NCBI GenBank assembly: GCA_947625415.1 | Contig: CANQOG010000006.1 | Coordinates: 1 to 62,884 of the forward strand | Origin: an uncultured Clostridia bacterium | Lineage (GTDB): Bacteria; Bacillota; Clostridia; TANB77; CAG-508 | Reading direction: 5' to 3' | DNA length: 62,884 nt | Part shown: one piece after another, positions 9,170 to 17,042 of the stretch | Numbering within the stretch: position 1 is the first letter of the stretch | Layout: the number at the start of each line of letters is the position of its first letter | Program-made: the position numbers and the translations under genes | The notes under the pieces: generated by a model | What the model saw: the letters and a program-made list of their open reading frames with translations, nothing else | Databases searched by the model: none | Told to the model about the DNA's origin: nothing

Positions 9170-10397
9170 ATGTTTTATATTAATGAAAATTTTTTGAATT
9201 TACAAGATAGTTATTTGTTTTCTACAATAGCTAAAAAGGTATCTGAATTTCAACAAAAAAATCCAGATAAAAAAGTAATTAAATTAGGAATAGGAGATGT
9301 TACAAGACCAATAGTTCCAGCAGTTTGTGATGCTATGAAAAAAGCAGTAGATGAGATAGGAACTGCTGAAGGTTTTAAAGGTTATGGACCTGAACAAGGA
9401 TATGATTTTTTAAAAAATGCAATTGCTGAAAATGACTATAAAGGCTTAGGAATAGAGCCTGACGAAATATTTGTATCAGATGGTGCAAAATGTGACTGCC
9501 GGTAATATTGTTGATATTTTTGATAGTGAAAGTAAAATTGCTATAACAGACCCAGTTTATCCAGTTTATTTAGATACAAATGTTATGGGAGGAAGAAGTG
9601 GGGAGTTTAATAAAGAAACAGGAAAATATGAAAATATAATTTATATGCCAGTTTCTAGTGAAAATAATTTTATTCCAGAGCTTCCACAAATAACACCTGA
9701 TGTAATTTATTTATGTTTTCCAAATAATCCTACAGGAACAGTTTTAACAAAGAATCAATTAAAGAAATTTGTTGATTATGCAAAAGAAAATAAATCAATA
9801 ATTCTTTTTGATGCTGCTTATGAAGCATTTATTCAAGATGAAGACATTCCTCATTCAATTTATGAAATTGAGGGAGCAAAAGATGTTGCAATAGAATTTA
9901 GAAGTTTTTCTAAAACTGCTGGTTTTACAGGTGTTAGATGTGCTTTTGCAGTTGTTCCAAAAACTGTTTATGGATTTACAAAATCAGAAGAAAAGGTTTC
10001 TTTGAATAAACTTTGGAATAGAAGAACAACCACAAAATTTAATGGTGCAAGTTATATTGTTCAACGTGGTGCAGAAGCTGTATATAGTGAAGAAGGAAAG
10101 AAACAAATTAAAGAAAATATAGAATATTATAGAGAAAATGCTAAGATTATAAAAGATGGTTTAGAGAAAGCTGGATTTATAGTTTATGGAGGAGTTAATT
10201 CTCCATATATTTGGCTTAAAGTTCCAGAAGGTTTGACATCATGGGAATTTTTTGATGAATTATTAGAAAAAGCAAATGTTGTAGGAACTCCTGGAAGTGG
10301 TTTTGGACCATCTGGAGAAGGATATTTTAGGCTTACTTCATTTGGAACAAAAGAAAATTCAATAGAAGCAATTAAAAGGATTACAGAAGTTTTTTAG
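9170..10397 (+). CDS. dapL: LL-diaminopimelate aminotransferase, read through one CGG +1 shift
   Basis: PLP enzyme that converts tetrahydrodipicolinate directly to LL-DAP. It starts [17 protein letters not shown] like the family and has a PLP lysine in [10 protein letters not shown]. The frame breaks at CGG 9500-9502 (TGC CGG T), where the next zero-frame codon is TAA. Skipping C yields [17 protein letters not shown] and a 408-residue protein, close to the usual 410. An unshifted product would stop at 111 residues and lack the active-site lysine. Good ribosome site GAAAGGAAAAG. Confidence 0.93.
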
Positions 10398-10408
10398 GAG
10401 TAGAATAA

Positions 10409-10966
10409 ATGAAAGAAGAATTTTTAAAATTATTAAGAAGTACGAATAGAGAAGGAATAGAAGATGTTATTAATTTCCTAGAAAAATCAGATTTTTTTAA
10501 AGCTCCAGCAAGTACACGATATCATGGAAATTATGAAGGTGGACTTTTAGAGCATAGTATGAAGGTATATGAGATTTTTAAAGATAAAGTAGAAAAAGCT
10601 TGTATAGATATAAATACTCCTAAAGAATCTTTAATAATAATGGCTTTACTTCATGATATTTGTAAGTCAAATTATTATAAGGTAGATTTTAGAAATGCTA
10701 AAAATCAAACAACAGGCGAGTGGGAAAAGGTTCCATTTTATACTGTTGATGACACTATTCCTTATGGTCATGGTGAAAAAAGTGTAATGATGCTTACTGA
10801 ATATATTAAACTTACAAATGAAGAAAAATATGCAATTCGTTGGCATATGGGTTTTACAGAGCCTAAAGAAAATTATCAATATTTATCAGGAGCTTTTAAA
10901 AAATATCCAGTAGCCCTTTTGCTACATGAGGCTGATTTGGAAGCTACATATTTTTTTGATATTTAA
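10409..10966 (+). CDS. HD domain hydrolase
   Basis: A protein of 185 residues with an HD-type metal phosphohydrolase pattern: YEGGLLEHSMKV, LLHDICKS (the HD pair), GHGEKSVM and RWHMGFTE supply the metal-binding His/Asp residues. The substrate is probably a nucleotide or nucleic acid, as in YhaM-like HD domains, but nothing here decides it. It begins 11 nt after dapL behind TTAGGAGTAG, so it is likely in the same operon. Confidence 0.75.
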   Translation: MKEEFLKLLRSTNREGIEDVINFLEKSDFFKAPASTRYHGNYEGGLLEHSMKVYEIFKDKVEKACIDINTPKESLIIMALLHDICKSNYYKVDFRNAKNQTTGEWEKVPFYTVDDTIPYGHGEKSVMMLTEYIKLTNEEKYAIRWHMGFTEPKENYQYLSGAFKKYPVALLLHEADLEATYFFDI

Positions 10967-11051
10967 ACAATTTTTAAATTTTAGAATAGAATTATAAGTA
11001 AAGAAATTTAATTAAATTCTTTATATAAAATATGGTAAGAGAGTGATTTTT

Positions 11052-12062
11052 ATGAAAGAATATAAATTAGCCTTAGTTGGCGCAACTGGAGTCGTTGGAA
11101 GAGAAGCAAGAATTGTTTTAGAAGAAATGAAACTTCCAATTTCAAAATATGCTTTTTTTGCATCTAGTAAATCTGCTGGAACAAAAATAGAATTTATGGG
11201 AAAGGAATATGAAGTTCAAGAATTAAAGGAAGATTCTTTTGATGAAGGCTTTGATTTTGCAGTATTTAGTGCAGGAGGAGAGACTTCAAAGAAGTTTTCA
11301 CCAATAACTGCTTCAAAAGGAGTAATTGTTGTTGATAATAGTAGTGCATTTAGAATGGATAAAGATGTTCCACTTGTTGTTCCTGAAGTTAATCCAGATG
11401 ATATTGCTAAAAATCATGGAATTATAGCAAACCCAAATTGTTCTACAATTCAAGCTGTTGTTCCTTTAAAAGTTTTAGATGATAGATATAAAATTAAAAG
11501 AATTATTTATTCAACATATCAAGCTGTTTCAGGAGCTGGAAAAAAAGGAATAGAAGATTTGGAAAATGGAATTGATGAATATTCAAATGGTGTAAAATAT
11601 GAACTTCATAAATTTGCTCATCCAATTTTCAACAATTGTTTACCAGATATTGACATTGCAATGGAAAGTGGTTATACGAAAGAAGAAGAAAAGATGATAA
11701 ATGAAACTAGAAAAATTTTAGGAAAACCGAATTTGCCAGTTACAGCTACATGCGTTAGAGTTCCAGTTTTTAATTCACATAGTGAATCAATAAATGTGGA
11801 GTTTGAAAAAGAGTTTGATTTAGATGAATTAATTGAAGCTTTAAAAAATTCAGAAGGAATTATTGTTGAAAATAATTTAGAAAAACACGAATATCCATTA
11901 GCTACAAATTCTACAGGACATAATGAAGTTTATGTAGGAAGAATTAGAAGAGATTTTAGTGTTAAAAATGGCTTAAATTTTTGGTGTGTTGCTGATAATA
12001 TAAGAAAAGGAGCTGCAACAAATGCACTTCAAATTGTAAAATATATGATTGAAAATAATTAA
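11052..12062 (+). CDS. asd: aspartate-semialdehyde dehydrogenase
   Basis: A protein of 336 residues that makes aspartate semialdehyde from aspartyl phosphate with NADPH, the entry to DAP/lysine and threonine/methionine synthesis. It has the Rossmann motif VGATGVVGREA at the N-terminus, the catalytic cysteine in NPNCSTIQ (about residue 131) and SGAGKKGIEDL. I prefer the ATG at 11052 (MKEYKLALVGATG) to an in-frame GTG 9 nt upstream that overlaps the ribosome site. With murE and dapL it forms a DAP and cell-wall group. Confidence 0.94.
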   Translation: MKEYKLALVGATGVVGREARIVLEEMKLPISKYAFFASSKSAGTKIEFMGKEYEVQELKEDSFDEGFDFAVFSAGGETSKKFSPITASKGVIVVDNSSAFRMDKDVPLVVPEVNPDDIAKNHGIIANPNCSTIQAVVPLKVLDDRYKIKRIIYSTYQAVSGAGKKGIEDLENGIDEYSNGVKYELHKFAHPIFNNCLPDIDIAMESGYTKEEEKMINETRKILGKPNLPVTATCVRVPVFNSHSESINVEFEKEFDLDELIEALKNSEGIIVENNLEKHEYPLATNSTGHNEVYVGRIRRDFSVKNGLNFWCVADNIRKGAATNALQIVKYMIENN

Positions 12063-12083
12063 AAATTAAAAAGGTTATTAAAA

Positions 12084-12115
12084 GGGAGTATTAATAAAAA
12101 ATACTCTCATTTTTT
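12084..12115 (+). terminator. terminator of asd
   Basis: Stem GGGAGTATT / AATACTCTC (12084-12092 and 12100-12108, one G-T pair), followed by a T run. Confidence 0.75.
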
Positions 12116-12140
12116 ATTCCTAAATTTTTTTGTGTTCATA

Positions 12141-12170
12141 TTGATTTTTTATATTTTAATTAGTTATAAT
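12141..12170 (+). promoter_or_regulatory. promoter of duplicated locus, unit 1
   Basis: TTGATT (12141-12146), an 18-nt spacer and TATAAT (12165-12170). The same boxes and spacing are kept in unit 2 at 16934-16963, although the flanking bases have drifted. Confidence 0.55.
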
Positions 12171-12238
12171 ATAATTATATTATAATAATTATGATAATAT
12201 TTTTGAGATAAGTCTTGAAGATTAAAGGGGAAAAAGTT

Positions 12239-14503
12239 ATGAGTGATTTTACTTTATTAACACTAAATCAATGTTTTGTAAATTATGGAAGAGTAGAAAA
12301 AGATGAAGTATTAGATATATTAAAAAAAAGAGGAACAAAGGCGGCAATAACTGATTTCTCTATTCTTTTAGGAGGAGAGATTTCAAAAAATTATCATATA
12401 GATAGTGATAATTCTTTAGAAGGTAGAACAGGTTATTATTGGACTAAATCAAATAATGGATATGATTGTACATGGACGATTAATGGCTCTGGTAGTGGTT
12501 ATTGGTTTTCTGTTGCTAACCGCAATGGTGGAGCACGTCCAGTTTTAAAGTTCTCATCAATTACCTTAATTCCTACGAACAAAAAAAATGGAAAAAAAGC
12601 GAAAGATGAAATTATTGAAGTAGAATATGGATACTATCCACAAAAGGCAGTATCAAAAGATATGCAATTAAAATTAGAACAAGAATTTAAAAGTGAAAAA
12701 TTATTAAAAACTGGAAGAGGATTTACAACGGACTCAAAAAAACATGATGATTATAATGAAAAATTTGAGCCCAAAAGACACGAAGAATATCAATATAACG
12801 AAAAAAGATATGTAAGAATTGAAGCTAATTCATGTTTTGATGGAGAGGAATTTCAACTTTCAAATGGAGAAAGATATAGAAATGGTGAAATGGTATGGGT
12901 AGAAGTATTGCCAGTAAAATGGTTAGTTGATAAAAAAGCAAAAATTATGCTAACTGAGAAAATAATTTTTGCAGGAATTCAATTTAATCATACGAAAGAT
13001 TATCAAACGGAAAATTTTGACAAAACAGATATAAAAATGTTTATGGATGAATATTTATCCAAAGAGTTAGAAGAATCAAGAAAATCAATAAATTTAGAAA
13101 ATGTTGAAACTAAAAAATCAAGATTGGAAAAATTAAATCCAGACAAGACAGAAATTTCTAAAAGAACAAAAATGACAGATACAGAAATAATTCATAATTG
13201 GATAGAATCAGGAGAATCAGTATTACTTAGAGGACCTTCAGGAATAGGAAAAACAGAAAGAATAAAATCATTATATCCAGATTTAATTTATCTAAAATTA
13301 ACGAATAATATGTTTCCAGAGAAAGTAGTAGGGTCAACAAATTTACAAACAGGAGAAAGTATACCACCAGACTTTGCAAAAATAGCTATAATGGAAGGAG
13401 CAACAGAAGAAGAAAAGAAATTAATTGAAGAAAATATACAAAATATATATAAAATAGCTGATACAATTTATGAAAGGTCAAAAGAAAGTGAAGAAAAAGT
13501 GGTAATATTACTAGATGAGCTTTTAAATGTAAAACCAGCAGTGCAAAGCCTAGTATATACTTTGGTATTAAATAGGATGGTAGAGATAGGTAAAGGGCTA
13601 AAACTACCAGAAAATGTGGTAATAGTAGCAACAGGAAATCAAAAGAAATATTCATCAGTAGCAGAAGATTTAGCAGAACCATTACAAAAGAGATTTGATC
13701 ATATATTAGATATGGAGCCAAAAGTAGGAGAATGGATAACAGAATATGCAATTCCCCATAAGATACATCCAGCAGTAATAGGATATATATTATCTAAATA
13801 TGATAGTACAGGAAAAAGTGAGGATATAGACGATATAGGATATTTTTATGAAGAACCAGAGGTAGGAGAAAAACATTTAGATAGTAATGGTTGTAAAGGA
13901 AAGACAAATGACCCTAGAGGGTGGACAGCAATTTCAAATATATTATACAATTTTGAAAGAAATTTAAGAGCAGGTAAATATAAAGGAAAAGATGTAGAAG
14001 ATATAATTCAAAGGTCAATAGAATCAAAGCTTCGAATAGAATGGGCAAGTGAATTTTATGATTTTTATAATCTACCAACGTTAACCCCCGAAGAAGTAGT
14101 AAAGGGAATAGGAAAAGGATATACCCAAGCAGATTTACCAGGAGATATAAATGAAAGATTTGCATATATGACAGCACTGATAACAGCAGATGAAAGTCAA
14201 GTAGAAGCATGTAGAGAATTTATAAGAAAATATTGTGACCCAGAATATTTAGAAGTTTATGATATATATTGGGCTGGAAATGATAAAAGAAAAATGGAGC
14301 AAATCTCAGAATTACAAGAAATGACAATACCATTACATAAAGCAGAAGAAACAAAAGAATATGCTGAAGAAGGAGCAAAAGTTTATTCAGTACTAGGACA
14401 AGGGTATAATAGGTTTTTAGAAACAGAAAAAACTAATAGTAACAATTCAGTAAAAGAAAAAATTAAAGGAGAAAAGGAAAATGATGGAAGAAGCTCAATA
14501 TAG
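12239..14503 (+). CDS. lectin/FGE-like domain fused to MoxR-type AAA+ ATPase, copy 1
   Basis: A protein of 754 residues. About residues 1-110 look like a C-type-lectin/formylglycine-enzyme-like (DUF6273-like) module, with YYWTKS and GGARPVLKFSS. A second module, about 120-270, has VEYGYYPQKAV and WVEVLPVKWLVD. The C-terminal half is a MoxR-like AAA+ ATPase: Walker A GPSGIGKTE (about 331), Walker B VVILLDE (about 420), sensor VVIVATGN (about 459). I choose the ATG at 12239 after AAAGGGGAAAAA over an in-frame TTG at 12215. MoxR ATPases usually work with VWA proteins, and one is encoded downstream. Its role is unknown; a conflict or chaperone system is an inference. Confidence 0.75.
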   Translation: MSDFTLLTLNQCFVNYGRVEKDEVLDILKKRGTKAAITDFSILLGGEISKNYHIDSDNSLEGRTGYYWTKSNNGYDCTWTINGSGSGYWFSVANRNGGARPVLKFSSITLIPTNKKNGKKAKDEIIEVEYGYYPQKAVSKDMQLKLEQEFKSEKLLKTGRGFTTDSKKHDDYNEKFEPKRHEEYQYNEKRYVRIEANSCFDGEEFQLSNGERYRNGEMVWVEVLPVKWLVDKKAKIMLTEKIIFAGIQFNHTKDYQTENFDKTDIKMFMDEYLSKELEESRKSINLENVETKKSRLEKLNPDKTEISKRTKMTDTEIIHNWIESGESVLLRGPSGIGKTERIKSLYPDLIYLKLTNNMFPEKVVGSTNLQTGESIPPDFAKIAIMEGATEEEKKLIEENIQNIYKIADTIYERSKESEEKVVILLDELLNVKPAVQSLVYTLVLNRMVEIGKGLKLPENVVIVATGNQKKYSSVAEDLAEPLQKRFDHILDMEPKVGEWITEYAIPHKIHPAVIGYILSKYDSTGKSEDIDDIGYFYEEPEVGEKHLDSNGCKGKTNDPRGWTAISNILYNFERNLRAGKYKGKDVEDIIQRSIESKLRIEWASEFYDFYNLPTLTPEEVVKGIGKGYTQADLPGDINERFAYMTALITADESQVEACREFIRKYCDPEYLEVYDIYWAGNDKRKMEQISELQEMTIPLHKAEETKEYAEEGAKVYSVLGQGYNRFLETEKTNSNNSVKEKIKGEKENDGRSSI

Positions 14504-14963
14504 TGAAGCTGCAACAGAAGTATTAGATATATTAACTTATACAAGAGAAGAAGATGTAAAAAAAATTCCACAAAGTTTTATAAATTTTTTAAATAATATT
14601 TCAAATAAACAATATACACCTAAATTTAATCATGAGTATTCAATAAATGAACTAAATTTAGCAACAAAAACAAAAGAGCTTTTAGGGTTTATATATATTA
14701 CTTGGTGGTGTGATGAAAATGAAAGAAAAAAATATAAAAGTATAATACAATCTAATAATATAAATAATATAAAACCAGAAAAAATTAGAAATTATGATAT
14801 AAATGATATTTTTAAAGAAAAAGTAAAAGAGAAATCAGATACAACTAATAGTATATCAGAGAATATGTCTATCATTGAATATAAAAAAGAAAATTTATTT
14901 AAAAGATTTTTAAATAAGTTATTAAGTTTCTTTACAAATAAAGATGAAAGGGGTAAGATGTAA
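14481..14963 (+). CDS. small protein of unknown function, present only in unit 1
   Basis: A protein of 160 residues that overlaps the end of the ATPase gene by 23 nt and touches the mini-AAA gene (TAATG). The N-terminal part, AATEVLDILTYTREEDVKKIP, with ELNLATKTKELLGF and a tryptophan pair, is a module I associate with uncharacterised proteins of gut Clostridia. The C-terminal part is lysine/asparagine-rich. There is no signal peptide. In unit 2 this gene is precisely deleted, so the ATPase module does not seem to need it. No function can be assigned. Confidence 0.6.
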   Translation: MMEEAQYSEAATEVLDILTYTREEDVKKIPQSFINFLNNISNKQYTPKFNHEYSINELNLATKTKELLGFIYITWWCDENERKKYKSIIQSNNINNIKPEKIRNYDINDIFKEKVKEKSDTTNSISENMSIIEYKKENLFKRFLNKLLSFFTNKDERGKM

Positions 14964-15325
14964 TGATAAATAAAGAATTGATTGAGTTGCAAAAAGGTTG
15001 CAATTCTACATGTGTTGTAATTCAAAATAAAGATATAAAAGAATTGGAACCAAATGTTTTAGTGACTTCAAATTGCAATATAAATGATTTAATTAAAATT
15101 TTTAAAGAAAATATAAGTAGTAAAAAATATGATTATTTTATTGTAGAAGAAATTGATAAAATAGATTTAAATGAACAAGATAAATTTTACCAAATAGTTA
15201 AAGATAGAGAATTTTTTGGATATAAATTACCAGAGGATGTAATCATTATTCTTACAGTAGAAAGTAAAGAAACGTTAAAAAATATATTACAGCAACTTTA
15301 TAATCTTTGTGTGGTTGCTTTTTAA
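14963..15325 (+). CDS. mini AAA-like protein without Walker A, copy 1
   Basis: A protein of 120 residues. The middle resembles the Walker B part of a MoxR ATPase: DYFIVEEIDKIDLNEQDKFYQIV, then FFGYKLPEDVIIILTV, which parallels the 'glutamine, reaction-loop, LPENVVIVAT' stretch of the ATPase next door. There is no P-loop, so it is probably not an ATPase itself and could be a regulator or adaptor of the ring (inference). It starts in a TAATG overlap. It is kept in both units at high identity, unlike its two neighbours, which suggests selection. Confidence 0.6.
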   Translation: MINKELIELQKGCNSTCVVIQNKDIKELEPNVLVTSNCNINDLIKIFKENISSKKYDYFIVEEIDKIDLNEQDKFYQIVKDREFFGYKLPEDVIIILTVESKETLKNILQQLYNLCVVAF

Positions 15326-15350
15326 GATTTGGAGAAAGGAAGTACCACAA

Positions 15351-16779
15351 ATGGATGCTAGTATGATTTTTGATATAAAAAGAAAAATGTTAGTAAAGTA
15401 TCCTAGATTTGGAAGTGAAATAGCAAAAGCAAATATTGAAATTAGAGATGATTTACCTTTCCATACTGCTGCAACTGATGGACAAAATATCTATATTGAC
15501 CCAAATTATTTTGAAAATTTAAGTGAAAATGATAGATTATTTACGATAGCGCATGAAATAATGCATATTAAATTTATGCATGTTTATAGATTAAAAGATA
15601 AAGATGGTAAAAAAAGGGATTCAGAATTGTGGAATATAGCAACAGATGCTATTATAAACGCAAATTTAGAAAGAGATGGATTTACTATTAAAGACGGATA
15701 TGTAAATATGCCAGAGGCATTAGCTTATTCAGCAGAAGAATTTTATCAAATTTTATTACAAGAAAAAGAAAAGAAAAAACAAAATGGTGATGGGCAAAAT
15801 CAAGCTGAAAATGAACAGACATCTAAAAATACTAATGAACGAAATCAAGGTGAGAATGAACAGACAACTATGTATGGTGGTGAGCATAGTTTATGGGAAG
15901 AAGCATTTAAAAATAGAGAAAAAAAGAAAAAACAAGAGAAACAACAAAGTCAAAATGGTGATGAGCAAAATCAAGATGAGAATGAACAGACAGCTATGCA
16001 TGGTTATGAACAAAATCAAAATGAAGATAAACCTCAAAAAAATTCAAAAGAAGAACAATCAACAGCAGGTAAACAAGAAATGGAATTTGATGAAAAAAAT
16101 GAATTTACAAAAAATAGAGAAGAAAAAATAAAGAATTTTAAAAAAAGACAAGAAAAAACAAATCAAAAAATAAGGGGAAATGGTAAATCAACAAAATTAG
16201 GCAATATAGGAAGAAGTAAAGAAGAAATTGATTGGAAACTTTTATTACGAAGAGAAGTAGAAAAAACTGAAACAATATGGACTCAAAGAAGATCAATTGC
16301 AGAAAATAACTTTGCTTATAGATTAGAAGAAAATGACATTGAAGATGATGCTGAAACAGAAATTATGATTGACGTTTCGGGGTCTGTAGAACTAGGTTTA
16401 GTTAAGGCTTTTTTAAGACAAATAAAACCATTATTAAATCAATCTAAATTAAGAGTAGGGTGTTTTGATGAACAATTTTTTAATTTTATAGATATTAGAA
16501 ATGAAAGAGATATAGATAAATTTTCTATACCAGAAGGAGCTGGAGGTGGAACAGATTTAGATTTACCAGTTAGATGTTTTACAAAAAAAAGAGAAGTAAA
16601 TAAAATAGTGTTTACTGATGGTTACCGGTTATATGCCAAGAAAAGATTTGAAAAAAGAAGATGTTATTTGGCTTGTATATGGGAATAGGGATTTTAATCC
16701 TTGTTGTGGCAAGGTTATAAATATTACTGAAAAGCAATTAGAGCAATTATATTTAGTTGATAAAGATTTTTCAAGATAA
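15351..16779 (+). CDS. DUF2201-type metallopeptidase with C-terminal VWA domain, read through one CGG +1 shift
   Basis: A protein of 475 residues. The N-terminal zinc-peptidase-like domain has AHEIMHIKFMH (HExxH at about residue 68). A long Q/N/E/K-rich linker follows, then a VWA-like domain with MIDAS motif MIDVSGSVE and GGGTDLDLP. At CGG 16626-16628 (TAC CGG T) the straight frame ends in a basic tail. Skipping C gives TDGYGYMPRKDLKKEDVIWLVYG and a stop at 16779, the expected VWA end. A decayed copy of this same end downstream of unit 2 confirms the shifted frame. Start at ATG 15351 after GGAGAAAGGA. Likely partner of the AAA ATPase. Confidence 0.8.
15782..16040 (+). repeat. degenerate in-gene repeats encoding a Q/N/E-rich linker
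   Basis: Three imperfect units built on 'NGDxQNQxENEQT' (about 15782, 15838 and 15954) inside the metallopeptidase-VWA gene. They encode a flexible hydrophilic linker between the peptidase and VWA parts, a likely place for length variation. Confidence 0.7.
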
Positions 16780-16824
16780 GATAAAATAAGAAAAGTTTTT
16801 AATATTATGATAGTTTGAATTTAG

Positions 16825-16860
16825 AAATAAAAGAGGTTTTTATAGCCTTTTTTATTTTTT
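16825..16860 (+). terminator. terminator of unit 1
   Basis: AAATAAAAGAGG (16825-16836) pairs CCTTTTTTATTT (16846-16857), followed by T. The same structure closes unit 2. Confidence 0.6.
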
Positions 16861-16933
16861 AGTTATTTATTAAAAAACTTTAAATTTTTTCTATATACAA
16901 ACATTTTTAATTTTTAAATTTTTTGTTTTCATA

Positions 16934-16963
16934 TTGATTTTTTATATTTTAATTAGTTATAAT
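16934..16963 (+). promoter_or_regulatory. promoter of duplicated locus, unit 2
   Basis: TTGATT (16934-16939), an 18-nt spacer and TATAAT (16958-16963), equivalent to the unit 1 promoter. Confidence 0.55.
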
Positions 16964-17042
16964 ATAATTATATTATAGTAATTAAGATAATAAGTTGTAA
17001 TATTTTTTGAAATAAGTTTTGAAGATTAAGAGGGAAAAAGTT

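Larger units (their letters stand above)
12116..16860 (+). repeat. tandem duplication, unit 1 (complete)
   Basis: First copy of a tandem duplication: promoter region, lectin-like/AAA ATPase, small unknown gene, mini-AAA gene, metallopeptidase-VWA gene, terminator. Unit 2 (16905-19860) repeats it with two internal deletions. The ATPase-domain DNA is almost identical between units, while the first 900 bp of the ATPase genes differ strongly. Confidence 0.85.

Noticed and set aside
7605..10397. murE, dapL and other shifted genes as pseudogenes
   Set aside because: Both sides of each break are intact, family-typical and free of other damage; 19 breaks of one single type in mostly essential genes are not random decay.
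13386..14571. Leucine-rich reverse-strand ORFs inside the ATPase genes (also 18193-19317)
   Set aside because: They are low-complexity mirror frames of the AT-rich coding strand, without ribosome sites, and duplicate exactly with the ATPase DNA.
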